A stretch of DNA of 64,000 nt from Viscum album. Taxonomy: Eukaryota > Streptophyta > Magnoliopsida > Santalales > Viscaceae. A program made the position numbers and the translations under genes. The notes under the pieces are model-generated. The model did not search any database. It saw only the letters and a list, made by a program, of their open reading frames with translations, and was not told the origin of the DNA. The first letter of the stretch is position 1, and the number at the start of each line of letters is the position of its first letter. Shown in pieces: positions 11,200-24,300 of the stretch. The stretch spans positions 1,865,654,988 through 1,865,718,987 of the forward strand of contig OY728128.1 in NCBI GenBank assembly GCA_963277665.1, in the 5' to 3' direction.

Positions 11200-14100
11200 T
11201 GTAACGCCTTGACCCTAGTTAACCAGAGTCGGTGCATTATTACATAACATTGACAAGATCACAAGAGATCAAGTCCCAAAAGACCAATCATTTTAGTAGC
11301 CATGGAAGTACAAGATATATACATAAGTTAGACATTACATTATGAAATGAAAAAACAACAACATTGTGTCACCTTTTAACACACTCATATCCCTTAGACT
11401 ATTCTTGCAGGTCAATCATAATATACCTCTTCGAATCCTGTGTAAAATAAAATATAAGGAAAGGATGAGCTCAGATGCTCAGTAAGGAAAATAATATAGA
11501 GAAAACCATCATAAATAAGAATAAACATTTAAGGAAATGTATACGACTAAAACACAAGCCTTTTAAACATAAAATTCAGAATAATATGGAAAATATAAAT
11601 CAAGTAATGACATTTACTTATTCACACGGATATTCTACTAGTCGAATAATCACATTTAATATCAATAGATAATTTCATAATCATAGAATTGATAATGCCA
11701 AACATCCTAACCACATATTCAAGGCCTTGTGCCAAGAATATAAATAAAAATTTTGTTATAGACTTGTTCCAAGACACTAATTTATCTCATGAGACCTAAC
11801 GATGCATCGAGGGGTTATAGTGGTCCCCACCCATGACTTACTATTTCCAAAATATTCCTCATATAAAAAGGTTGAAACATAATATAAAAATTCGTATTAA
11901 AACCAGCATATGAAATATTTTAAACATAAACCATGAATGTTATAAAAATAGAACATCCATAGTCAAACCTATGAAAAAGCCTTAAATAAAATATGGAATA
12001 TTATATCATAATAAATCAACTTCAAACAAACATAAAATCCAACAAAGGATGTTGACATGGATGAAATCAATCCTAGAAGTATTTGAGTGAAATATATCTT
12101 TCTACTATGAAATCATTTAAAAGTAAAGAAAACATTTATTTCAAAAATTTTATTATAATCTTGTAAGGTAATCTTCAAAGGTGTTATAACTATGGAAAAT
12201 AGTGTCACCTGTCGTATATGTTAAAAAAACATTATTTCCATAATTTTTCAAAAAGGTCATAAGTACCTTGTTTGGAAAATGATAGAAATAATCCTTTCAA
12301 TGAATTTTAGAAATGTCAAAGAAGGGTATAAATTAATTTAACGCATTGTTTATGAAATATTAAAAAAATGTTTTTAAATACATTTTTAAGAAACATGAAT
12401 GTAGATGATAAAGAGATCCCAGGAGACCCTTATGTGTAAACAACCTTGAATAATTAATGGAGAATGTAAAATTAAATATTATCTTATATATTTAATTAAT
12501 AGAGGGTACTTTAACCCCCTATATAATGGTAAAATAATTATTATTATATTATATAATAACCACACACATAAATATGATATCATATACGATCTTCTAATAT
12601 TTCTATGTTAAAAATATTTTAGTAGTATCATTTTTTCAGGTGATAACGAATTCATTTTCCTTTATATGTTTTGTTACATAAGTCATGTTTTTATGGATAG
12701 GATTTATTTGATTCATATATAGAATGATATTTAGTTCTTTAAACATCACTTTTAATCATAAAATGTATATTATTATTTAATGGTAATGATGGGGAAGGAA
12801 ATTTCATCGCGTCGTGGAGACGGTAAGCCGTATGTACGCACGAGTGACAATATCATTCTATTAATAATAAAATATAATGTTATTGGATGGTATATTATAT
12901 ATAAGTAATAAATAACATTCTATATTTATTATTTACATCAGTTATACTCATTATTATACCCATCCAAATAATGAAGCATTGAATAACAAAATACTTCACG
13001 ATGTGGAGATGGTAAGTCGTACGTACAAACGTATGGTGACTTTTTCATTCATAAGATGGATACAATAATGAATATGGTTTCAAAATATTTATAATAAAAT
13101 ATAAGTATGTAGAAGGTATTGGATTTATTATTTTTTTATGAAATTAACAAAGAAGGAGGAAGTGGAAGAAGAAAATAACTTAGAAAGAGGTGATGAAATA
13201 ATTTCCTCTTCTTTAGGTTTATCCTTTTGATTTGAATAAATGGGATCCTTAGATTGGATTTATGATAATGTTAAGGCCACTATGATTAAGGGATGGTAGT
13301 TGGGAGGATATTTTAGTGGGGTTTGTCTGAACCAAATGGATATTAGAGGTGTGAAATTAGGATAAGGGGAAGTACCATTTTATGAGAGAGGTGAGGGTCA
13401 CTTTAGAAAAAGCTTGAAATATTATTTTATTATGAAATAATTTTTCGTTTATAATGTCTTCAAAAAAAATTATTTAGAGGATAATGTGGGTATGGGTCTA
13501 ACATATCTCAACCAATAGGTTTTAGAAAATTCTAGGTCACCATATTAACCTTATCTTTTAGATTTAACTCTTAGCTAAACCGTTTAACTTTTACCATGTC
13601 TTCTTGCATTCTTACACATCATTGTTAATAAATGTACTATAAACTTCCAAGAGAACCTAAAGTGGTTCATTAATGATATATATAACATTATTTAACTACA
13701 TTTTCCTAATATTATATTTTTAGGAATATTATATCATTTAATAAAAAATATTTGTTCGAAAACCCCATTTATGTCAATTTTGACACTATTTAGTAATTTA
13801 TTTTTGTTAAAGTCATAACAACTTGATGACTTCAGAGAAAATACATTAAATAATATCTAACATGTCTTATTCCCCTATAAAATTCGTTTATTTCTTATAA
13901 AGTTTCAATTTAAATTTATTTTAATATTTATAATATCAATTATTTTAATATTTCATTAAGAAGGTAGTTACTGCATCATCATTATGTCATAAATTAATTA
14001 ATTTATATGATGTGTAAAAATTATAAATAAAATACCATGTTGTAGTAAATACTTTTATAATTCTAATTAATGTTTATAGTCTAAAATATAAATTATATAA

Positions 14101-14973
14101 ACTCATAAAAAAATTCTTTTACTAAAAGATAAATGTTTATGTTACATTTTCCTTAACATTAAATTAATTGTTAGTGTCATTTTCACATTCAAGTGGCTCC
14201 ATGGGGTACAAAAATCGACCCAAGGATTCCCATGGTTGGAAATGTTTCAACCAATAGTGTTTGGATATTTATTTGTTTAATTTAATATTATTATAATATT
14301 ATTTTTACCGTTATTTACCAGATTTACTCTTTTACCATGGTAAATAAAATATTTACTGAAGTTACTATTCATAATGTATAGAAATAAAAGTTTCATATTT
14401 ACAAAATTTGGACCATATGATTCCAAATATGGAATCCATTTTTCCAAATTCAATACACATAATTTTAAGAAATTAAATTAAAATTAATTCCTGTTATCAA
14501 AACAAAAAGCACGTTTTTAAGAAGTAAAAACTTTCAAAAGATTCCTATGTCATTATGTACATTTTAAATGTGAAATTACATCCAATGACCTAAATTATAT
14601 TAAATTATAAAAATATAATCTAATTATACTTTAAAACCACTCAAATTTATAATTTAAAACTATAAATTATTTTTATTAAAAATGTTGTTTTTAATTAAAA
14701 TTTAGTATTTTTCACTATTCACCAAAATATGAAAGTTGTCAGAAAAGTACCAAAAAATCACCATAAACTAATTTTCATCTTTCAAATCCATAAACAACGT
14801 ACATTTTGAAAAATTAAATTTTTAAAATTTCAAAAAGTGGGTATTAGTATTCATAGCTTCTTTTTAAATGGTTGGTTTGATAGGCCGTTGTGCAATTGAA
14901 CTCGGTGTTGTGTACATTGCCTGCTATTATATTATTCAAAGAGAAATGTACCGTGGAAGCATGGGGTGTTACA
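11200..14973 (-). mobile_element. E2 3' LTR
   Basis: Starts TGTAACACCCC at 14973 directly after a polypurine tract and ends at 11200 (GGCGTTACA). The two CpG-rich boxes of the family lie at about 12807-12850 and 12985-13035. A degraded TATA region (CTCATAAAATGG, minus strand) lies at about 13375-13390. No gene inside; the small frame at 11475-11672 is spurious. Confidence 0.92.
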
Positions 14974-14991
14974 TTCTTCCCTCTTTCAAAT
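14974..14991 (-). promoter_or_regulatory. E2 polypurine tract
   Basis: The minus strand reads ATTTGAAAGAGGGAAGAA immediately before TGTAACACC of the 3' LTR. This is the RNase-H-resistant primer for second-strand synthesis. The E3 tract at 25653-25666 has the same GAGGGAAGAA core. Confidence 0.9.
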
Positions 14992-16330
14992 AATTTCACC
15001 CTCAAACCTTCTAGAATACTAATACATAAAAATATTTGGGTGGTTATTCATCATATGTTCCTCAGGTTCCTACGTTGCCTCTTCCATTATATGGTTTCTT
15101 CAAAGAACTTTAACCAGACGAGTATTTTGGTTTCTCAACACATGTTCTCCAGTATCAAGAATTATGATAGGCTCTTCTCAATAAGATAGATTGGGTTCGA
15201 GTTCTATTTCATTATAGGTGAGTACATGCGTTGGGTCAGGAAGGTATTCTCTCAACAGTGATACGTAGAACACATCATGAACATTGGAGAGACTTGACGC
15301 CATTTCCAAATGGTAAGCTACAACTCCAATTCATTCTAGAATTTCAAAAGGTATGATGTTATTTAGACTAAATTTACCCTTATTATGTAATCATATAATA
15401 CCCTTCCAAGGAGATACCTTCAAGAAAACATGATCTCCTACTTGAAATCCCAAATCCTTTCTTCAGTTATCGGCAATGCTCTTTTTCTACATTGAGCTTC
15501 TTTGATGTGGGTTTGGATAATCTTCAACTTTTATATTTTTTCCTCAACAAGTTCTGGGCCAATGAGTTTTATTTCACCAACATCATCCCAACCAGTTGGT
15601 GTGCGACATCTCATTCCATAAAATGATTCATATAGTTCCATATCAATGCTTGAATGTAAGCTATTATTATAGGAAAATTATACTAAAGGTAAATATTGAT
15701 CCCACATACAATGAATGTCATGTGAGAAATATCTCAACATGTCTTCTAAGGTTTTAATAGTCCGTTCTTATTTTCAATCAGTTTGAGGGTGGTAGGAAGT
15801 GCTCAAATGACGTTCAATATCTAGGGATTTCTAAAGAGTTTTCCAGAATCTTGCTGTAAAATGGGGATCGTGATAAAAAATATCGATAGGGGTACACCAT
15901 GAAGTCTAAAAAAATCATTAATATATCATCTTTCTAAAAATTCAAGTGGTAAATCTTCTATTATAGAAATAAAATGTGCTGACTTGGTAAGACGATCAAT
16001 AATGACCCATATTGCATCATTCCTTCTTGGTGTCTTTGGTATCCCCATTACAAAGTCCATCGTAATATCATATTATTTCCACTCAGGTATGGCAAGAGGT
16101 TTAATGACTCCTCCAAGATGTTTCCTTCTAGCCTTCACCTATTGACAAACCATACATCTTGACATATAATCAACAATCTCTCTCTTCATGTTGTTTAACA
16201 AAAAAATGTTCCTTCAAATATCTCTACATATTAGTGCTACTTGAATGTATAGAGGAATTAGAGCTATTAGCATTATCCAATAATTACCTTTTTAGATAAG
16301 GTATATCAGGAACAGAAAGCCTGTTCCCAA
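14992..16330 (-). pseudogene. E2 integrase and C-terminal tail
   Basis: The zinc-binding end is near 16200-16140 (MKREIVDYMSRCMVCQ, one Cys pair kept). The core follows at about 16085-15960: YDITMDFVMGIPKT, then IWVIIDRLTKSAHFI, so the first catalytic Asp is kept. The second catalytic Asp region near 15870 is lost to a frameshift (the frame reads VPLSIFF and then diverges). The C-terminal part is readable in pieces: HLEMASSLSNVHDVFYVSLL near 15250-15320 and YNEIELEPNLSY near 15190. In-frame stops are frequent. A chromodomain at the tail cannot be shown. The plus-strand frame at 14890-15189 is a shadow of this tail and the LTR edge. Confidence 0.88.
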
Positions 16331-16960
16331 ATTTCAATATTCCATCTTCATAATCGAGGTCTATCAATATCCCATCATTCACAGCTTTCATTTTCTTTTG
16401 AAATTACTCATTATCAGTCTGAGAACTTTTTATCCTTTCTTGTAAAGATGTACTGGCAACCATTTTATAAAGTATCATTGTTTCACCTTCCATGATTATT
16501 CCCATATCCATCTTTACTATATCTATGAACATAGGATCCCTTTCAACTCTCATCTTGTTCAGAACTCCATGATCCATTATAATCAAAGCATATACCACCT
16601 TATTTTCCTTCCCTGGGTGGTAGTGTATTGTGCAATAATAATCCTTGATTACTTCAAGCCATCTCCTTTTTCTCATGCTGATTTATTTCTATGAGAAGAT
16701 ATACTTCAAACTCTTATTATTAGTATATATCTCACATTTTTCACCATAGATATAGTGTCTCCATATCTTTAGAGAAAATATTATAGCTTCTAACTCTAAA
16801 TTATGAGCGGGATAGTTTTGTTCATGAATTTTTAGCTTCCATGAGGCATAGACAATAACATTATCATTCTTCCTAAGGACACAACCAAGTCCTTTCTTTA
16901 AAGTATCACTATAAAAAACCCATCATTCCCCGATGGTAGATTCAAGATAGGATAATTTAC
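16331..16960 (-). pseudogene. E2 RNase H
   Basis: The minus strand from about 16920 reads LKKGLGCVLRKNDNVIVYAS, then NYPAHNLELEAIIFSLKIW, then a stop-bearing stretch. The open frame 16676-16404 begins RRWLEVIKDYYCTIHYHPG and includes VVYALI, the end of the domain, then the spacer before integrase. Order and spacing are normal for Ty3/gypsy. At least two stops fall between 16700 and 16676. Confidence 0.88.
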
Positions 16961-17890
16961 TAATCATATACTCACTTCTTCAAAACATTGTTCACATTAT
17001 TTTTTCCAAAAAAATTTAACCCTTTCACGTGTAAGCTTGGTTAATGGGTTAGACAATCAGAAACAATTCTGGATGAAATGACGATAATAACCTACTAAAC
17101 CAATAAAATTGTGTACCTCAGTTATACTTCTCAGTGCTAGCGATTCATGGAATACCCTTGTCTTTGAAGGATAAATAGATATTCCATCCATAGAGACAAT
17201 ATGGCCAAGAAAAGAAATCTCTTGAATCTAGAATTCACACGTTCTAAACTTTTCAATTACATTATTTCTTCTAAGAGTTTTCAGAATAGTGCGTAAGTTA
17301 TTTTTATGATATTCGTATCTTTTGGAGTATACCAATATATCATTAACAAATACCACTACAAAGTCATCAATGCATTCCTTGAAAAATCTATTCATTAGCT
17401 TCATGAAAACAGAGGGTGCATTAGTTAGTCTAAAAGGGATTATTGTAAACTCGTAATGCTCGTACCTAGTTCAAAATGTTTTCTTGGGAATGTATTATTT
17501 TTTTCACGCAAAACTTATGATATACAAATAAAATGTTAATCTTTGAAAAATATTTATCTCCATGTAGTTTATCAAATAAATCAGCTATGTGAGGTAGGGG
17601 ATACATGTTCTTTACTGTTATAGCATTGATCTCCATGTAGTTTGTGCACAACCTCATCGATCCATCTTTCTTCCTAACAAAAAGAATATGGGATCCCAAT
17701 GGAGAAACACTAGGGTGAATAAATCCTTTATTACTCAATTTATATAGTTGTTTATTTTATTCAACTAATTCCACAGTGGCCATTCTATATGGGGTCTTCG
17801 ATATGGCCCTTGAACCAGAAATTAAATCAATGGAAAAATCAATTTCTTGTTGTGGGGGATGTCCAGGTAAATCATATGGAAACACATCAA
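16961..17890 (-). pseudogene. E2 reverse transcriptase
   Basis: 17880-17740 reads the pre-RT stretch (IDFSIDLISGSRAISKTPY). The open frame 17738-17466 carries the fingers and palm: [63 protein letters not shown]. The first catalytic Asp is Asn here (KINIL). The YxDD-type box at about 17325-17350 reads VNDILVYS, so one of its two Asp is also Asn. Both changes are single G-to-A steps on the coding strand. The enzyme cannot be active. Confidence 0.92.
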
Positions 17891-18450
17891 CATATTATTG
17901 AATGATAGGTACATCCTATATTTGAACATTCTTTTCCACACCCATAGTTATTTCACTCCCTATCTCCATAATAATTGAATTTTGTATAGCTAATGGGGGT
18001 GTATTTAGATAAGAATCAGATAGTGACGTTTCTTCTCTAAAGATATGGTATTCCTTATCATCATCAAAAAAATTTAACTTCCTCCTTTTTACAATAAAAT
18101 TTTGCATCATGGTCCTAAATCCAATCTATACTGAAGATTATATCAATTTCAACCATGGGTATGACAATGAGATTAGTAGATAAAGCATGTTTATATACCA
18201 TAATGGTAATTGATTCACAATACTTTGTTGAATGATACTTCCCTTAGGAGTTTTACAAACAAATACTTTGTTAAATAAAATTTTAAAAATCTAATTTTCT
18301 TTGAAATCTTGGATGATATGAAAGAATGTGATGATCTAGAATAAAATAAAGCATTGGCTAAATTTGAGGAAATGATTAAAGTATCTACCACCACACCATT
18401 AGGAGCTTCAAACTCAACAGAAATGATCACATAAGAATGGCCTTGATCCC
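17891..18450 (-). pseudogene. E2 aspartic protease, active site lost
   Basis: The frame 18430-18215 reads SVEFEAPNGVVVDTLIISS and then ALFYSRSSHSFISSKIS (about 18310-18360). The position of the catalytic Asp-Ser-Gly triad reads Tyr-Ser-Arg, which removes the catalytic acid. The downstream frame 18110-17916 is the protease-RT linker, without a motif I recognise. Confidence 0.82.
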
Positions 18451-19063
18451 TTGGCTATTTCTCAGTTAAGTTTCTTTGATGCTTAGAATATTCATTTGCA
18501 TGATTCCCAATTTCTCTAAAATTTTTTCATTCAACATTGACAACCTCTTTCCTTCCATTATAACCATGAGCTTGGTGGCCTTTTTCTCCACACTTGTAAT
18601 AAATTCCCATACCCTTCAGGAAATTACTGGGTTTTTTCATCACACATTTACTATAGGGTGGAAAGTAAACATTTCCATTATTCCCCTTATTTCCTTTTTC
18701 AAAGTGTTTAGCAGATCACTTCTTCTCTTTCTTCACTTTAAAGGAGTAATAGCTAGAGAATTTCTTTTCTGTCTTGATAGCACATGAGACTATATCTTCA
18801 TATGATGAGAAGGATTGTGAGACTAATGATCAACAGAAAAATAATTTTAACCCATCCAAGAATCAATCAATATTAATTTTTTGGTTACTTATATAATATT
18901 CATCATGACTTGCTAACCTTGTAATGTTTTCCACATACATTGGGACATTCTCATCCTCTTTTTTCCTCAGACTTAAAAATTACCTTTCCATATCCACTTG
19001 ATGTTCAAGAAGAAATTATTTTTCTATGAAACTATATTTAAACTACCTCCATTCCATATTTGA
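18451..19063 (-). pseudogene. E2 gag, C-terminal part with broken zinc knuckle
   Basis: At about 18558-18602 the frame reads YYKCGEKGHQAHGY. The CCHC spacing is kept, but the first and last Cys are Tyr (TGT to TAT). It is preceded by LKGMGI, as in the E3 gag (KGMGV before its knuckle). The stretch to 19063 continues the gag body with stops. The gene is interrupted at 19063/29944 by E3; its N-terminal half is at 29944-30842. The plus-strand frame at 18476-18787 is a shadow. Confidence 0.82.
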
Positions 19064-21140
19064 TGTAACACCCCAATATTTCATAGTATGTTAATTTTTT
19101 AAATTAATGCAATAACTTGCACTACATGCCACACTGAGTTCAAGCGCACCACGACTTACCAAACTATCCGTTCAAAAGTGGTTATGAATAGTATTAACGG
19201 AATTTTGATCTTTATATAATCCTTATAATTTTATAATCCATCTTATGAGTTTCTTAGACCTAATGTAAGAACAAATTAATTTTTTCCGATAAAAGAATTA
19301 TTTTTCAAAAAAATGAAATTTTACAGCCTTTTAATGGAGAACCCTTTTTAAATCCAATATTTGAAACTTTTATATATTCAATTTTATTAAATAAAATTCC
19401 TCTTTAGAATTGGGACATATGAATTTAGTTTTAATAAATTTTTGGTGTTTTTCTGATAACTTTCATATTTGGGTGAATAGTGAAAAATACTATATTTTAA
19501 CTAAAAATAACTTTTTTAATCAAAATAATATATAGTGTTTAATTATACATTTTAATGGTGTATATGTATAATTAGATTATATTTTTACCAATTAATCAAA
19601 TGATGATTATTTTATGTAATTTCACTTTGAAATTGGACATAAACAAGTGTCAATATTTTGATAGTTATTATTTCTTAAAAATAAGCTTTTTGGTTTTGAC
19701 AACGGGAATTAATTTTAAATTAATTAGTGCAACTTATATGTTTTGAAATTGGTAAAATATAATTCATTTTTGAATTCATAATATCAAAATTATATTAGGA
19801 TGAATTTTTAGAATTTTTCTGAAAACATTGAATTTTTGATGAATAGTGAAAAACAGTAAGATATAGTTTAAAACCAAAATATTATTTAAATAATTATTTA
19901 TTTTATTAAAATTTATTTTAGGTCAAAATATATACATAATACCTATATAAGTTCAATGTAATTCATTGAAGTCAGTTTATAATAATTTTATATATAAATT
20001 TTTTTTATTGAACTTTTACCGTCTTTTACCCACCTCCTAGGAGCATTTGAAAATTTAAATAAAACTTAATTTCACAAATTCTATGAGTTGAATTTCAAAA
20101 ATCTGAGAGACATGTTTGATATCCGTAAGTAAAATGTGTTTCAATAAGATGAAAATAATTTTTGGTGAATAGTAACTTTTTAATTTTATTTACCACGGTT
20201 AAAAGTAAATAGGGTAATTAAGGGTAACAGTGATATTATTATTACCCTAACACATGTTCGAATTCTATTGGAAAAGTGTAATTTGACCCAAAAAAACCTT
20301 AGGAATAAAATACAATCCTTTAGGTCCACCTGGATTAGATTAGGAAATTTATTATTATTTAATTCAAAGAAGAGTTAAAAGTGTTAAATTCAAAGTTTAA
20401 TAACGAAACCATTTTTAATATAGGGTTACACGTAAGATAAATTAATCTGTAAATATTAATTATAAATATAATAATATTTCCCACATAATAGTATTTTATT
20501 TATATTTTTATACATTAAATAATTTAATTTATTTATGACAGAATGATGATGCAGTAATTACCAAATTAATGAAATATTAAAATAATTGATATTATAAATA
20601 TCCAAATAAATGTAATTTAAGAGTTTTTATGAATTCCACTAATTTTATTGGTTAATATGACATGTTAGGGTTGGTTAGATGAATTTTTTTGAAGTAATAG
20701 TTCTGTTATGAATTTAGAAAAAACAAAATACCAAATAGTGGAAAATTTGACATAAAAGTGTTTTTAAAACAAATATTATATTATTAATTTATATTCTATT
20801 CCTATAAATATAAGGTTCAACCAAAGAACTTATATAATTATAGGTGTACCATTAAAAAACCACTTGGGGTTATATTGGATGTATATATTAATATTATTAA
20901 CCATATAATATAAAAATACAAAGAGACATGGTAAATGTCAAACTATTTGTCTAAGAGTTAAATCTAAAAGATAAAGTTAATATAGTGACTCAAACCTATC
21001 TAAAACCTATTTTTTGAGTGGTTTCCGACGCATCCCCACCTTAGACTATAAATAATTATTTTTTTAGCCATTAGAAACTGAAAATTAATTTATTATAAAA
21101 TAATATTTCTAGGTTTTCCTAAGGTGGCCCTCACCACTCT

Positions 21141-21149
21141 TATAAAAGG
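21141..21149 (+). promoter_or_regulatory. Probable TATA box of the E3 5' LTR
   Basis: TATAAAAGG follows ccctcaccactct and precedes cactccccct, a typical plant core promoter. The second LTR has ataaaaggg at the same place (near 27750), so one copy has lost the motif. It lies about 2.08 kb into the LTR. Confidence 0.6.
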
Positions 21150-21480
21150 GCACTCCCCCTTCTCCCTAATTAACACCTTTGAAGTCATTTGGATCGGCCA
21201 AACCCTGATCAAATACCCTCTAAACTATCCTCCCTTCAACTTAAAGGCATTATTTTAGTCAGAAAGCTATCCTAAGGATCCCTTTTGATCAAATCAAAAG
21301 GAAGAACCCGAAGAAGAGGTAAATATATCACTACCTCTTTCAAGTTCCTTTCTTCTTCCACTTCCTCTTTATTTGTTGTTTCCATTATAAAATAATAACT
21401 CCTGTATATTCTATATACTTTGATGTTATTATAAATATTGTACAACCATATTAATTATTTTGTCCATCCTTTGAATTACA

Positions 21481-21735
21481 TGTCACCATACGTGCGTACA
21501 TACGACTTACCGTCTCGACGTCGTTGTGTAATTGTTATTTGATACATTATTTTTTGGATAGGTATAATAATGATGTTAAATTTATGTAAATAATAAATAT
21601 AAAATGATAATGATTCTTCATATATAATATATAAATCCAATTATATATTATTTTGATATAAAAAGAATTATATTGTCGCATGTGCATTCGTACTGATTAC
21701 CGTCTCCACGAACACGATGAGATTCATTCCCCATC
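21481..21735 (+). promoter_or_regulatory. Two CpG-rich boxes conserved across the LTR family
   Basis: Box 1 (21481-21530) has ccatacgtgcgtac and then cttaccgtctcgacg. Box 2 (21673-21735) has gtcgcatgtgcattcg and then ttaccgtctccacg. The pair recurs in the other E3 LTR (28081-28130, 28272-28330), in both E2 LTRs inverted (12807-13035 and 32398-32640), and weakly in the solo LTR at 45325-45375 and 45525-45560. Both boxes stand out from AT-rich surroundings. Function is unknown; they lie downstream of the TATA box. Confidence 0.6.
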
Positions 21736-23336
21736 GTATACATTCAAGAATAATTTTCATTAGATGATTAAAAATAATGTTTAAAGACATAATATCATTC
21801 TAAATATTAATAAGATACATCTTATTGATAACAAACGCTACTTACTTAACAAATCATATAAAGGAAAACGACTCAGTTAACACCCGAAACGATGACAATA
21901 CTAAGATATTATTAACCAGGAAATGTTAAAAGATCATATATGATATCATATTAATGTATAAAATTAATGTATAATTTAATAACAATTATTTCACCATTAA
22001 ATAGTATTTTAACCTATCCTTGACCAAGGAAAAGTACAAGGTAAGTGTTAATTTCACAATCTTTTTATTATTTGAGGTTGTTTTTACGTAAGTATCTACC
22101 GGGACCTCTTTATCATCCACATCCATGTTTATTAAAAATGTATTTCAAAACATTCTTACTATTTTATAGACTATGTGATAAATTCTTTTATAACATTTTT
22201 TGACTTTTTATAAGATGTTTATAAAGGAATATTTCCGTCATTTTCCAAACAAGGTCCTTTATAACCTTTTCGACAAAATTAATGTAAGAATGTCTTTTTT
22301 TAACTTATACGGCGGGTGCAGCTATTTTCAACCATTATAACATCGTCGAAGCATACCTTAAAATCTTATAAGAATATTTTCAAATATAAATGTTTTCTTT
22401 TATAATTATGTTACATTTAAATGATTTCAAAATAAAAAGAGATATTTCTCTAAAAAGGTTTTGATTTCATCTATGTCAACATCCTTTGATGGATTTTAAG
22501 TTTGTTTGAAGTTGATTTATTATGATACAGAACATCCATATTGTATTGAAGGTTTTGTGATATTTTTGACTGTGGATGTGTTATTTCATAACATTCATGG
22601 TTTATGGATAAAGTATTGACAATTCCAATTCCAGTTTTAATATGAATGTTTATGTTATGTTTAAACCTTTTCATATGAAGAATGAATTGGACTTAGTAAC
22701 TTACTGGTGGAGCATGCTCTAGCTCCTCGATGCATCGGTAGGTCCCATGAGACAAACTAGTGTCTTGGAATAAGGCCTTGACAAAATCTTATTTGTAGTC
22801 TTGGCACAAGGCCTTGACTATGTGGTTATGAAAGTATGGCATTATGCATTCCATCATTATGAATGTGGCTATTGATATTGTGTGTTATTATTAGACTTGT
22901 AGAATATATATGTGAATAAGTAAATGGAGTTATTTTATTTAATCTCTTCTATATTATGATGAAGATCAAGTTTGAATGACTTTTATTTTGTTCTTATACA
23001 TTTCCTTAAATGTTTATGCTTATTTATGAAAGTTTACACTTTATTGTTATCCTTACTGAGCATCTGAGCCCACCTCTTTCTATGTTTTATTTTTACCAGG
23101 ATGTGAAGAAGTATATTATGACTGGCCTGTAGGGATATTCTATGGGATATCAGTGTTGTATATGGAAACAATGTTTCTGTATTTTTCCATTTTATGATGT
23201 AATATAAACCTTATGAATGTATCTAGTACTTACAATGCTACTAAACTAATCAGTCCTTCGAGACATGATCTTTTCTGATAAGCCAATGATACGTAATAAT
23301 GCACTGACTCTGGGATTATAGGGTCGAGGCATTATA

Positions 23337-23350
23337 GTTGGTATCAGAGA
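23337..23350 (+). promoter_or_regulatory. E3 primer-binding site, initiator-Met tRNA
   Basis: gttggtatcagaga starts one base after the LTR end. TGGTATCAGAGA (23339-23350) matches 11 of 12 bases of the plant initiator-Met primer site. This fixes the strand and the LTR end. Confidence 0.93.
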
Positions 23351-24300
23351 AAGTTTAGTACAAACCATGGAAACTAGATTTAGATAAACTCTAATTAGAG
23401 CACATAGCCCTAAGATAGAATTTGAGGATTATTATAGAAGGACTTAATATAATTTTGGTATTGTAGATATTTTGTGAGTTTTTCAAGAAATACATCCCTA
23501 TCTTGATATGAGTAGGTAGAGGAGGCTCTGGCACAGTTATACCTAGGGGTAAAACCCGAAAACACCGCTTTGAGCTATACTCGAACGGGAACTGGTGCAT
23601 GACAACAAGCATTACTGCACTCTTGGTTATGACACATCTAGGGGATATGATTAGGATAATTCTAATTTTCTTTAAAAATAATTATGAAGGATTTACAAGT
23701 ATATACATCCTCAAAGAAAATATTTTCATGATTATAGATTATATCAATAAACTATTCAATTTACATTAGGTATTTTACATGTTTATAATTATTCATTGCA
23801 ATTCATAAACTTACCTAGAGTATGTCATTGTATAGAAATGGTGCCTAGTAGAAGGAATGTGAACTCCAGTAATATGTATGATCCAATGAGTAATAAAGAT
23901 CATATCTTTCACGGTATTTAGCCAAGATTTATAAGGGAAATAGTCTCCCTTATATTCTCAACATATGAAGAAATAGTATCATGTGTTAATAAGATAAGTA
24001 AATAATTCTCTGAGTCCTATGGATTTGAAGGGAATCAAGAGAAGAAAAGGATGAAAGGGAAAAATATTGATAAAGGGAAGTGGGAAAAGAAGTATTTTCC
24101 CATATTTGATGACTGTGGAAAGAATCACCTTGGTAAATGCATGAAGGGAATGGGAGTTTGTTATAACTGTGGAGAAAAGGACACCATGTATGTGATTTCA
24201 AGGATAAGAAAAAAGTTTCAAATGTACAATGCTTCATCTTTAATGAGTTGGGACACTATGAAAATCAATGTACAAATCATCAAAGTATACCCCAAATGAA
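23351..24300 (+). pseudogene. E3 gag remnant with two zinc-knuckle-like motifs
   Basis: Frame breaks are frequent, but order is kept. 23505-23630 is related to the E2 leader/gag start at 30560-30700 (inverted). 23930-24060 reads FIREIVSLIFSTYEEIVS and then SYGFEGNQEKKRMKGKN. At 24116-24180 it reads CGKNHLGKCMKGMGVCYNCG. One extra A in a run of four As near 24175 shifts the frame right after the first knuckle. In the shifted frame a second knuckle-like motif CFIFNELGHYENQC follows (24230-24271), with its second Cys changed to Phe. Gag would package element RNA; this copy cannot encode it. Confidence 0.85.

Larger units (their letters stand above)
19064..23336 (+). mobile_element. E3 5' LTR
   Basis: TGTAACACCCC to GGCATTATA, immediately followed by the primer-binding site. 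It holds a TATA box at 21141, CpG-rich boxes at 21481-21530 and 21673-21735, and ctctggg-type end sequence at 23308-23325. The transcript start would lie near 21170, leaving over 2 kb of R-U5. No credible gene; small frames are chance. Confidence 0.93.
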
